DNA from: UBA1876 sp003446665
GTDB lineage: Bacteria; Synergistota; Synergistia; Synergistales; Thermovirgaceae
DNA length: 64,000 nucleotides
Direction: 5' to 3'
Assembly (NCBI GenBank): GCA_040616305.1
Contig: CP159918.1
Coordinates: forward strand, 248,001-312,000
Position 1 is the first letter of the stretch. The number at the start of each line of letters is the position of its first letter. Of the stretch, positions 15,544 to 25,600 are shown piece by piece. The notes beneath the pieces were generated by a model that did no database searches, was not told the origin of the DNA, and worked only from the letters and a program-made list of their open reading frames with translations. The position numbers were made by a program, and so were the translations under genes.

Positions 15544-16554
15544 TCAATCCTTCATGGACAGGAGGATCTTCCCGAAATGTTCGGCCTTTTCCATCTTGCG
15601 GTGGGCTTCGGCGGCCTGCTCCAGGGGGAAGATGCTGTCGACGGCGCTTTCAAGAAGCCCCTTTTCGGCAAGGCGGAAAACGGCGTCGATTTCAACGGGA
15701 GTCGCTCCGTAAGAACCTAAAAGGGCCAGTTCGTTCCGGTATACGCGCTGGAGGTTGATAGTGTAGTCCGAACCTGACGTGGAACCGCAGAAGGCAAGCC
15801 GCCCGCCGGGCTTGAGGATTGCCAGGCTTTTGTCCCATGTCGCTTTCCCTACGGTTTCGAGGACGACTTCGACGCCGAGTCCGCCCGTTGCTTCCCTGAT
15901 TTTTTTGTCGAAGTCCCCCGAGGTATCGAAAACTTCGTCGGCTCCCCATTCTTTGAGGCGCCTGCGTTTTTCCGGGCTCCTCGAAGCGGCGTAAACTGTC
16001 GCCCCTGCAGCGCGGCATATCTGTATTGCCGTCAGCCCGACTCCTCCCGTTGCTCCGGCGATGAAAACCCTCTCTCCCGGCCTGATTCCCGAAAGGGTTA
16101 TTGCCATGTGGTAGGCCGTAGCTGCGGTAAGCGTCAGGCCCGCGGCTTTTTGGGGGTCAAGGGCCTTCGGCATCGGTCTCAGGCAGGAAAGGGGTACGCA
16201 AGTTTTCTGGGCGTAACACCCGTCCCTGGCTACGCCCACTACTCCGGCGTAGGCGTTGGCCGGTTGGTGCAGCTGATCATTAGGGTAAATCCAGGGTGTT
16301 ACAATCACCGAATGGTCCTGTTCCCATGTCGTGTCCGGTCCGAGGTCTTCGATGACGCCGACCCCCTCGGAGCCAAGTATGCGTGGAAGGGCAACAGGCA
16401 CGTTGCCGAGCCTTACCCATATATCCAGGTGATTGACGGCGCAGTATTCTATCCTTACCAAGGCTTCGCCCCTGTCCGGTTTCGGGTCGGGGAGACTCTC
16501 GAAGCTGAGGGTTTCCGGGCCTCCCGTACTCTTTATCCTGACGGCTTTCATCAT
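15544..16554 (-). CDS. MDR-superfamily zinc-type alcohol dehydrogenase / quinone oxidoreductase
   Basis: 336 residues. The N-terminal GroES-like domain has YCAVNHLDIWVRLG, and the Rossmann domain has the dinucleotide loop GATGGVGLTAIQI near residue 164. The GHE zinc signature is modified and the structural-zinc Cys cluster is absent, so zinc-independent quinone- or enoyl-reductase activity with NADPH is more likely than alcohol oxidation. The substrate is unknown. Start ATG 16554 follows GGAGG, and the adjacent ATG 16551 is equally possible. Confidence 0.82.
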   Translation of the reverse strand: MMKAVRIKSTGGPETLSFESLPDPKPDRGEALVRIEYCAVNHLDIWVRLGNVPVALPRILGSEGVGVIEDLGPDTTWEQDHSVIVTPWIYPNDQLHQPANAYAGVVGVARDGCYAQKTCVPLSCLRPMPKALDPQKAAGLTLTAATAYHMAITLSGIRPGERVFIAGATGGVGLTAIQICRAAGATVYAASRSPEKRRRLKEWGADEVFDTSGDFDKKIREATGGLGVEVVLETVGKATWDKSLAILKPGGRLAFCGSTSGSDYTINLQRVYRNELALLGSYGATPVEIDAVFRLAEKGLLESAVDSIFPLEQAAEAHRKMEKAEHFGKILLSMKD

Positions 16555-16699
16555 TTTAGGCCTCCTCCGAAACGGTTTTGAATTACTGCAAACGTATATA
16601 TTGTAGCAGGAATTAAAGACACCACTGAGACGGGGACGACCTGCTACTCCGTCGATAGTTTCTCCTCAAGCGAATTGGCCTCGACCTGTGTTTCTGTTT

Positions 16700-16850
16700 G
16701 AGTTACCTCGCGTTCATCGTATATAAAAACCGCGTCTTCGAGTATGGCGACAACGGCACCAGACCCGTACCGACAAGGACCTTTTCGGGCCTGTTGAGAT
16801 TGAGTCCCTCCAGAGGATGTCTTCGAGCCCTTCGGCTCCGATCATGTCCG
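16700..16850 (-). pseudogene. Decayed remnant of an OpuC-type ABC permease 3' end
   Basis: About 150 bases align nearly without gaps to the 3' part of the intact betaine permease gene at 29245-29395. Shared exact blocks include CGAGTATGGCGA, TTTTCGGGCCTGTTGAG-type and CGGCTCCGAT, with roughly three-quarters of bases matching by eye. No frame stays open and the rest of the gene is missing. It is best read as the scar of a duplication or recombination involving the opu region, followed by decay. Confidence 0.7.
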
Positions 16851-17150
16851 TGGCCTGGTGGTAGTGATACATCGGGCAAACATGCGGGTCACCGCATCGG
16901 GCTGTCCGGAGAATCGTTCGAAAAACCGGAAGTCCCCGGCGCTGATTCCATGTTCTTCACCGGCGATGTTGGTTACACTGATGGCGACAAGTACATACTC
17001 GTACCCCTTCCCGGGGTCTTGGTCCACTCCGTGGCTTTCGACACCCCGGTGATCGTTATCTTCAGTATTTCCGTCTTTCCGGTTTCAACGATTCCGAGTA
17101 CCGGGGGTTGAGCCGGTGCCATTCCGGCAAGTGCAAGAAACATGCACATA
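16842..17150 (-). pseudogene. Frameshifted small exported protein (DUF4352/telokin-like)
   Basis: On the minus strand a hydrophobic leader-like stretch (MCMFLALAGMAPAQ) continues as ETGKTEILKITITG. After a frame change near 17025 comes DPGKGYEYVLVAISVTNI then SAGDFRFF. The second part resembles the beta-sandwich of DUF4352-type lipoproteins ('..GYEYVVVDVTVTN..'). No single frame covers both parts, and the 3' end runs into the permease remnant, so the gene is broken. Family assignment is tentative. Confidence 0.45.
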
Positions 17151-17238
17151 ACAACAACTATACTGGAGCATGCCGTACAGACAACAGGTGTTCGATGATA
17201 TCAGCCTTTTCCCACCTCCCGGGGTATGCACGAGAACG

Positions 17239-17919
17239 TCAGGGCGCGTTTAGGGTCTTCCTGACCCCCGCGCTCCGCAAAGCTTCGTATATTGCAATAT
17301 ACCCGGGCAGGGCCGTCCCCCAGATCGTTCGGGTCCTTCCGTCTTTCATGCGTATAGAGATACCCGGGTCGTGACGTCCGGATTGGACCAGGAGCGGTCC
17401 TGTGGCGCGCCAGTTCACAAAGGCGGCGAGTGCTGCGAGCCAGCGCATCCATCGGGGCATGGAGTATATTACCGGTCCTGCTTGCGTCATTTCTTCAAAA
17501 CGGAGCAGTTCCTTGCCGAAAAGGGTCCGCCGGAGGATCCCCCCGGGCAGGACTTCGATCTCGTAGGCTTCGTACCAGGCGGCGATGACATTGAGAGAAA
17601 GGCAGAAAAATCCCATTGCCCCCAGGGCAACGAAAGCGCCAACGGGGCCGCCTTCGGCGAGGATGCCGGCGCCTAAGGAAAAGAAAAAGGCAGAAAGGCT
17701 GTATCCAAGAAGATCCGGGAGCACTACGCCCCGGAAACGACTGTAGCGGATGGCACTGGGCTGCTTTTTGGGCCAGGGCAGTAGAGCGTAAGCGATAAAA
17801 CCAGAGAAGAGGAAGATCCAAGGCAAAAGGGACGAACCACGGTCCCATTGGCCGAAAAACAGCAGCTGGACCGCGAAAAACCCGGCAAACAGAAAGACTC
17901 TTCTTCCCATCTGTATCAT
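17239..17919 (-). CDS. Integral membrane protein of unknown function with a possible PH-like tail
   Basis: 226 residues. Hydrophobic segments lie near 8-25, 30-48, 70-90 and 95-115, followed by a soluble part with alternating strands (YEIEVLPGGILRRTLFGKE) and a further amphipathic segment near 150-170. Four helices followed by a beta-rich domain that includes a 'G-R-x-R-x-I' strand resemble bacterial PH-domain membrane proteins, but the match is weak. Start ATG 17919 lies about 12 bases after GGAGA. It diverges from the 18095 gene, which also looks PH-like. Confidence 0.5.
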   Translation of the reverse strand: MIQMGRRVFLFAGFFAVQLLFFGQWDRGSSLLPWIFLFSGFIAYALLPWPKKQPSAIRYSRFRGVVLPDLLGYSLSAFFFSLGAGILAEGGPVGAFVALGAMGFFCLSLNVIAAWYEAYEIEVLPGGILRRTLFGKELLRFEEMTQAGPVIYSMPRWMRWLAALAAFVNWRATGPLLVQSGRHDPGISIRMKDGRTRTIWGTALPGYIAIYEALRSAGVRKTLNAP

Positions 17920-18094
17920 CTGTGCAAGTTCTCCTCTCTGTCGTAATGTTGCTTTTTCTGGGTGGACGCGATTTTGTGACTGATCTAATTATAGTGGACT
18001 TGGCCGGGGAGTGCGGAACATTTCGGATATGCACTTTGATATGATATATATGTGTTTGTTTTTTTCGACCCTTTTTCAAAGGAGGGAAATGAGA

Positions 18095-18592
18095 ATGCTC
18101 GAAGGGGAACGAGTACTGGGAGTCCTGGGCGGCAGAATAAAGCTGGGGTTTTTCAAGGCGGCATCCATGGCTATGATCGTGACGAACCGACGTTTCATCT
18201 TTGCAGAAATTACCAATGACATGTTGGCTGCCGAAGCGGAAAAAATCAAAAAAAGATCGGCCGAAGAAAAGCCGGGGTTTTTCGGTCGCATGGCCATGGC
18301 GATGAATGCCAACAAGGAATTGCTTGCTGACCTGGGCAAAGGTGATCCCGACGAGGTTTCCGCAGGAAACCCCAAGAATTTTGTCGTCCCCAATGAAGGC
18401 GTGGTCCTGGGAAAGGTCAATAATGAAACGAAGTATGACTGTGACGGCGATTTCAAGGGATCCAACACGGTGATATTACTGAAGACAGCCGACAAAAAGT
18501 ATGAACTGACCCTCGAGGGAGCCACTTCGCAACCGGGCGAAATCCTTGAGCAGGCCCTGGGGTCCCGTTTCAAAAAGGGTTTGTTCAGGTAG
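18095..18592 (+). CDS. Small PH-like (bPH) cytosolic protein of unknown function
   Basis: 165 residues. It opens with LEGERVLGVLGGRIKLGFFK and a MAMIVTNRRFIF strand, the pattern seen in short bacterial PH-like proteins ('..vllvTdkRlifv..'). A charged helical insert (about 45-80) is followed by strands ending in a C-terminal helix with GSRFKKGLF. ATG 18095 is preferred over 18089 because GGAGGG lies nine rather than three bases upstream. It is followed 20 bp later by the Sel1 protein, so the two form an operon. Function not recognised. Confidence 0.6.
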   Translation: MLEGERVLGVLGGRIKLGFFKAASMAMIVTNRRFIFAEITNDMLAAEAEKIKKRSAEEKPGFFGRMAMAMNANKELLADLGKGDPDEVSAGNPKNFVVPNEGVVLGKVNNETKYDCDGDFKGSNTVILLKTADKKYELTLEGATSQPGEILEQALGSRFKKGLFR

Positions 18593-18612
18593 GAGGAAGG
18601 GAGAGATATACA

Positions 18613-19611
18613 ATGGATTACAGGAAACGGTCAAGCCTTGTTGTCTTTATTCTTGTGCTCCTCGTGGCGTGTTTTACTTTCGCCGCGGCAGAAGAACTGC
18701 GCGCATTCACTCCGCCGCCCTTGCCGGGCGAAGAGGGTGCCGGAGACAGCGAAGAGGCACCTGCTCCACCACCTCCTCCGAAGATGGATGAAGAGCCTGA
18801 AGAGGTGAAACCTGAACCGGCACCTGAACCTGAGCCGAAGCCGGCACCAAAGCCGAAACCCAAACCGGCTCCCAAGCCTCAACCGAAAAAGCCGAAGATC
18901 TCTGCCGAAGACGCTTTCAAAAAGGGTGTTGCCGATTACCAGGCGGGGAATTACCCCGAAGCGTTGAAGTGGTTTACCCTTTCGGCCGAACAGGGGCACA
19001 TGCACGGGGCCTACAATCTTGGTGTCTTGTATGAACGGGGCGAAGGAACGGAAGCGAACCCCGAAAAGGCTTTCGAATGGTACAGTCGTGCTGCCCAGGC
19101 CGGTTACGCGAAGGCCCAGGCCGAAGTGGGATATGCCTATCTTACAGGTACTGGGACGGAGCAAAATTACGTCCAGGCCAGATTCTGGTTCCAGCGTGCC
19201 GCGGATCAGGACCACGCGACGTCGGAATATAATCTTGGGACCATGTACCGAAAGGGACTCGGCGTGGAAGTGGATCCCCTGAAATCCTTCTACTGGTTTG
19301 AAAGGGCAGCCCGGCATGGCCACGTGGAGTCCATGCTCAACGTGGGGATTTTCTATGAGCGTGCCTGGGGGACAGTCTACAGTCCGGCCAAGGCCGTCCA
19401 GTGGTATGAGAAGGCGGCCGAAAAGGGTGTGGCAAGAGCCGTTGCGTATCTTGGAGAATGCTATGTCACAGGAAAAGGCGTGGACAAGGACATGAAAAAG
19501 GGTGTCCAGCTGCTGGAAGAGGCGGCGAAGCAGGATGTGGATTACGCCAAGAAACTTCTGTACGAGATCGACAAACGGAAATATTACAAGTACAAAAAAT
19601 ATGCCCAATAG
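18613..19611 (+). CDS. Exported Sel1-repeat (TPR-like) protein with Pro/Glu/Lys linker
   Basis: 332 residues. There is an N-terminal signal peptide or anchor (about 8-26), then a low-complexity linker rich in Pro, Glu and Lys (about 38-95). At least five Sel1 repeats follow (about 100-315) of the form 'A..w....AaeqGha.a...Lg..Y..G.Gt..d...A..w'. Sel1 proteins are scaffolds for envelope and signalling complexes. The Pro-rich linker suggests reach across the periplasm. Its terminator separates it from the convergent giant gene. Partner unknown. Confidence 0.85.
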   Translation: MDYRKRSSLVVFILVLLVACFTFAAAEELRAFTPPPLPGEEGAGDSEEAPAPPPPPKMDEEPEEVKPEPAPEPEPKPAPKPKPKPAPKPQPKKPKISAEDAFKKGVADYQAGNYPEALKWFTLSAEQGHMHGAYNLGVLYERGEGTEANPEKAFEWYSRAAQAGYAKAQAEVGYAYLTGTGTEQNYVQARFWFQRAADQDHATSEYNLGTMYRKGLGVEVDPLKSFYWFERAARHGHVESMLNVGIFYERAWGTVYSPAKAVQWYEKAAEKGVARAVAYLGECYVTGKGVDKDMKKGVQLLEEAAKQDVDYAKKLLYEIDKRKYYKYKKYAQ

Positions 19612-19622
19612 ACAGACAGGAG

Positions 19623-19659
19623 AAAAGAGGGGCCGCCGGTTTCCGGCGGCCCCTCTTTT
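19623..19659. terminator. Strong bidirectional terminator
   Basis: A perfect 13-bp GC-rich stem (GAGGGGCCGCCGG / CCGGCGGCCCCTC) with a TTT loop is flanked by AAAA and TTTT. It ends both the Sel1 gene and the convergent giant gene. Confidence 0.88.
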
Positions 19660-19676
19660 GTGGACGGAATACCGGA

Positions 19677-22600
19677 TCAGAAACTGAAAGTGGCGAGCAT
19701 CTTCTCGATGGTGCCTTTTGCGGCGTTCCAGTTGTTGAAGGGGACCATGATAGCCATGCCCTGGCCACCGGACACGGTGCCGCAGTTGATGACCATTGCC
19801 GTGACGCCGTATTGCTCGGTGGTAATCTGCTCGCAGGTTCTGTTGCCCACCTTGATTGACTCGACCTTCCCTTTTGATTTCATCTTCTGAAAGTCACCAA
19901 AGACGTCGTCGGGATCACCGAGCCCTACGGAGACTCCGATTTCCGGATTGTTCATGTCGCCTTTCCAGGCCGCAAAGAACTGCCCGTCTTCGTTGTTTCT
20001 CTCGTCGGTCTTCCAGTCCGGTGGAACCTGGAACGAGACGGGGCCAAGGGTGACTTGCCGCCATCCTGAGACATGGGATGCCCCGTCCAAGGACGCAGGA
20101 GCCTTTTTCTTTTCTACAGGTACAGGAGTGGAGTTGATGCGGATATCACCGGCATCAAACCAGCCGTGACCCTCAAACTCGAGCCGGAAGGCCTTGGCCT
20201 TCTGCGGATGCTTGAGTTCATAGGTCTGGGGTGGCCTGGACAGCCCCGTTTTCCCATATGACAGCTTTTCCCTGTTGATATTGGCGCCCTTGTAGATCAC
20301 GATGGGTACCCATTTGTCGGCTTCGTTTTTGAACTTGACCGTCAGGACGAAGCCTTCGGTGGTGATGTCCGTGCTGGCCCTGCCGATGTAGAAGGAATGG
20401 ATCTGTTGCAGGGTGTCGAAATCCTTCTGGATCCAGTCCCTGCCGTTTTGGGCTCCGGTCCAGAACCCGCCGGCGAAGGGGTCTCCCTTGCTGTTGCGTT
20501 TGTATTGGGAACTTGCCGTCACCTTCCCCTTGGGTGAATCCTGTGAGGCCGGGGCCTTTGTTTTCGGTGCCGGTTTCTCCTGCGTGGCCTCGGCCTGTGT
20601 TGGCTGCGCTTTCTGTCCTTCCTCTTTTGCGGGAGCCTTTTCGTCTTTCTTGAGGCCGGCGATGTAATCCTCAAGTTTCTTTACATGGTCCCTGACGGCA
20701 GCGTTCTCATGCAATTTGAGGCCTTCCTTGTATTTTTCGAGGGCCTGCTCGTATTTTTTTGCGTTCTGGAGCTCCGCCGCCTCGTTCCAGATCCTTTCCG
20801 CCTCGGCTTTGGCGTCGGCTTCTTCGTGTTCTTTTTTGGCTTCAGCCTGTCGGGCCTCGTATTCCCGGATGAACTGTTCCAGTTTCTTGATGTGATCGCG
20901 GATCGCCTGGCTGTCGTGGATCCTCAGCCCTTCGTAGTATTTCCCGAGGGCTTCGCGGTACTTTTCAGCTTTCTGGAGTTCGGCGGCCTCGGCCCAGATC
21001 TTCTCCGCCCTGGCTTTTTCCGAGGCTTTCTTTTCCTCGTCGGCCTGTTTCTTCCGGAGATCCTCGATGTATTTCTCAAGCTTTTTCACGTGCTCCCGAA
21101 CGCCCTCGTCATCCTGTATGGCAAGGCCTTCCTTGTACTTTTCGAGGGCCTTTTCATATTTCTCCGACTGCTGGAGCTCCGCCGCTTCGGTCCAGATTTC
21201 CTCGGCTTCGGCGGTCTTGTCGGCTTTGCCGGTGTCTTCTGACGGAGTAACGGGGATGGCCCTTTCGAGTTCGGCCAGGGTGGTGCCGGAATCCCTGTGG
21301 GTCACTCGCACGGCGACCTCTATGGAATCTGCGTCCTTGCGGGGTCCAATGGTGACGGAACGTGACTCCCTGCCCTGTGGAAAGGTGGCGGAACTGGAGC
21401 TTTTCCACTCATATCGGAGCATCGATCCGTCGATACCCTCGGGGAGGAGTACCTCCACGACATCTTCGTCGTTTTCGGCAATGGATTCTGGCGTTTTCAG
21501 TGAGAATTCGGGAGCCGTCACGCGCACGGTGTGTTTCTGTGACGTTCCGAGAACGTCCCCGTGCCTGTTTCTGGCCTCCACCCATATGGACAAGTCGCCT
21601 GGGCTGGTTGCGGTGATGTGGTTTGCGACTTCCTCTCCCATGGTGCGGGTCATTTGCGCACCTGGTTCAACCAGCCAGCGGAATCTCGGTGGAGGCTTCC
21701 TGTTAACCCCCGATGCGGGAGGACTCAAGGGATATTCGACCCTCGGCGAGAAGGATTCTCCCAAAAGCACCTTTTCGGGGACATTGAGAAGGGTGACTGT
21801 GAAAGGTCCTGCAGTGACGTTGTGTGTGGCCGACGCTTTTTTCTTCGCTGAATCTTTCACTGTGACGCTGACTTTGACCTCTCCCGGGGTTTCGGCGACG
21901 AAAGATGCTTCAGGTCCTTCAGCGGTGACGTTTTTACTCCAGGTGAAGGTATAGGGAGGTTTTCCTCCGGTGGCTTCGGCCGTCAACTTCGCGGTGCCAT
22001 TGACGGTGACAGTGTTGTCGGCCTTCAGGGAGACTTCAAGGGGCTTGTCCTGCAATTCCGCCGGAAGGGCGAGGACGGGAAATGATGCCGAGCCCCTTGC
22101 AAGGACGAGGTCTTCCTTGTTCCTCGCCTCCACCGTCGCCGCAGCCGTTCCCGGCTCGTGACGAAACAGCGTGGCCTCATCACCGATTCCTGTGGAGCTC
22201 ATGGAAGTTCCTTCGCCCGGGATCCATTTCCAGCGGAGTTCCTTCGGTGCGGCCGGGTCGGTGATTTCCGCCTTGACCCGGACCTGTTCATCAGTCATGA
22301 AGCTGCCCTCGGGGACATCCTTCAGGCCCTCCCCCTCGACCCATTCCTGGGGTCGAGGGCCGGCTGTGCCCAGAACAGTGACCTTCAAGTCGTAGCCTGC
22401 CACATCGATCGTCGCCGTTCCTTCGGCCAGTGGTTCACCCTTCGGGCTCCGTGCCTCCGCCTGGATGGTGTAGCTACCCGCTTCCTCCGCAAGGAAACTG
22501 AATTCCGTAGAATCTGCGGCTTTCGCACCCTGTCGGCCCGACTTGCCTTCCAGGTTCCAGGCGATGAAGGCCCCTTCGGGAAGGGTCGTATCTGTTTCGG

Positions 22601-25600
22601 CTTTTACCGTGACCTCCTGCCCGACCTTGGGGGTGTCGGGGGTGAAGGTGAAGAAAAGCTCCGGTCCGGTGACTTCTATGGTGATGGATTCCGATTCGCC
22701 GATGGTATCGCCCTTGCCGTCTATGGCGACGACCCAGACGTCGACCGTTCCGGGCTCGGCGAAAACGGCGGAGGTGGACCCTGTTTTCGTTTCGTAAGGG
22801 GCGAAGGCCACTTCAGGGTGGGGCTGGAACTGGAAGAGGACACTCCCTTCTGACTTTTCCCCTTCCAGGGATGCTTCAAAGGCCACGGGGCTTCCCGCCG
22901 GGACGGGGCCCGAGGCGGGGGAGAGGCGCTTGAGTACAACGCCCGAATCCTTTTTCTCTTCAGGTGATTCCGGGTCGTAGGCTCCCGTCGTCCGTTTCGG
23001 GTCGGGGACGATCCGGATGCTCGCCAGGATGGCCTCGAGTTCGGCGAGACCTTTTTCGACATACTTCCGGAGTTCTTCTTCCGTGTACTCTGCGACAGAG
23101 CCGCTGTACTTTATGAATCCCTCGAAATCAAGGCCGACCTGCCCTTTTACCGCCAGCCCGTCCACGACAGCGCGCGCCTCGTATGCGCCGACGGATATGC
23201 GCAGGTCCGAGACGGTAAGACTGGTTGCCACATACCCCTTGTAGTCATCCACGGTGACGGGTTTGACGTCGCGGTGGGAGTTGTTCTGTCGCACCTGTTC
23301 TCCTGCCGCCTCCAGCGTCCCGTTCGGCCAGGGGGTGATATCGAGGATGAATTCCCCTTTGACCGTCAGGGGTTCACCGTCAGCTGTTTTTCGCTTCATT
23401 ACGATTCCCATTTCGGTGGGGCCGCCTTCCCAGGATGACGGCGCCGTGACGGAGCACCCCATGGGGGCGACTTCGATGCCCCTGAATCCCGAGGCAAGGG
23501 AGGCCGTGGGTGTTCCCTTCTGGTTGGCTTTCAGTTTTTCGTAGACGAAGACGCCGATATTGCCGGGATTTCCGCGGAATTCGGGTCTCGGCAAAAACTG
23601 GATCTGAGCCTCCGGGACGGGTGTCCTGTCCCGGTCTGCGTCAGGCCCGAGAATCACCATGGGCCGTATGCCCCTGGATGCGTCGGCCCCCCAATGGTAG
23701 GATGGTGCCGCTTTCTCGGTTAGGTCAGGGGGGATGACAGCCTTGACATTGACGATATCGCCTTCCATGACCCTGGCCGGGGCGGAGATCTCGATCTTCC
23801 CCCATGTTTTTGTATCGTTGGTTTCCTCTCCGACAACGGCGTCTTGCGCTTCCTTTTCCTCGACGGCGGTCCCCGTTTCTTCGGCGGATTCCTCCGCGGT
23901 GTCGGGTTCGTCTTCTTCCTCGTCTTCAGAAGGCCATTGAGGCTCCGTGACCTCGATGGGTCCCGTCTCTGCGGAGGCGGTGTTTTTGCCGTCGGTGGCG
24001 ACAACCTTGTAGCGGACGGTCTGTCCCGAAAGGCCCCGCATGGAGGCGGCCATCTTCGGCCCCGTGGCAATGGGGTTGGTGCTCCAGAAACGCCCCCGCC
24101 ACTCGTGCCATTGGTAGGTGAGATTGCGGTCGGGGTCGGCCACTTCAAGCCTGAGGTTCTCGGCATCTGTCACCCTGTCCGGCCAGGGAACCAGACGTAC
24201 CGTTACGGGAGTTTCCGCCACGAAGGACACTTTCCGGGTGACCTGTCCTTCGTAGAGGATGCGGTCTTCCTCTACCTGTTGGACATAGAGACCGAGGGTG
24301 ACCTTTTTCCCCTCGTAGGCCGAAGGGTCGAGGATGATCCTGTCGTCGTTGCCCAGGACATTTCCGTTCAGGCTCCACTGATACCGGTAATCCTTGCCGG
24401 CGGTTCTGCCGAGGACAACGGCCCTGAATGCCGCCGGTTTCGTTGCATCGAACTCCGTCCCCTCGGGATCGATCAGAACACGAAGATTGTCTCCTGCGAG
24501 GTCCTCGGCGACGGTGACGGTCATCGACGCCTCCGCCACATACCCTGTAGCGGTCCGTCCCTTGACGGAGATCTCGACGGTCCGGCCGTCGTATCCCCTG
24601 GCGTCGAATTGGAAGGTGTTTTCCGCCGAGGCGCCGGAGTTGACCCCGTTTACCTCCCAGAAGTAGCGTTCGAAGCTTTCACCGTTGAGTCCGAATGCTG
24701 TGGTGACGGCTGTTACGGGAAGGATTTCCCCGGGCGAGACCTCGCGCACCGGCGCACGAAGTTTGAGTACTGGTCTGGGACACTCGTCGGTTGCAATGAC
24801 GGTCACTTTTTTCTTGTGCCAGACCCAGTCGCTTTGGGGTTCCTGAAGCTGTGCGAAAAGAACGAGCGTATAGGTCCCGGGCTCTGCGGGCACCCACTCC
24901 ATACGTGAGGCTTTGCGGTTTTTGAGGGTTTCCGACGGGGCCTCGGGTTCGAAGCGCCAGTCGTATTTCACCCATCGTGCCTCGCGGTCCAGCTGTGCCG
25001 AGAAGGTGTTCTTTTCCCCCTGGCAGACCCGGTCTGGTCCGAGAATGCGCACGTCCAGGGGGACCACGTCGGTTCTGAGGGAGTCCAGGTAGTCCTTGTA
25101 GGTCTTCATGTGTTTTTTCCGTTCTTCGCTTCCCGACGGTGCCCGGACGGCCTTGATGCGGGCCTCCACGGCGGGCTGCTTTTTGGCGTGGGTTGCGCCG
25201 GACTTCCCGAGAATTTCCTCAACGGCGGCGGTGGCATCTTTCACGGCCTGGCGGACGGTTTCGAGATCTTTTCGCGCTTCCTCGAGGGTCTTTTTGATCG
25301 AGGCCGGATGACAGGCCGCCCTGTGCGGCCTCAGGGAGACCACGTTCCATTCTTCGCGGATCCGCGTGATTCCGGCATTGACCTGTTTCAGTTGTTCGTG
25401 GTCGGAAATGACATCCTCGATGAGGCGGCGGTCCGTCGCCTCATCGCCCGTCAGTTCCACCAGGGGACCAGTGCAGGAGAGTTCCTTCTCTATTTCCTTT
25501 ATCCTCCGGAGGCCTTCACCTTCCGAGAAGGTCTTGCGCTTTTCCAGCTCCTCGATGACGCCTGCGAAAAACCTCCGCGTCGTGCGCCAGACGGCATCGG

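Noticed and set aside
20645..21215. Periodic DNA considered as a CRISPR-like array
   Set aside because: Units are about 200 bp, in frame and protein-coding, without short direct repeats and spacers; no cas genes in the window.
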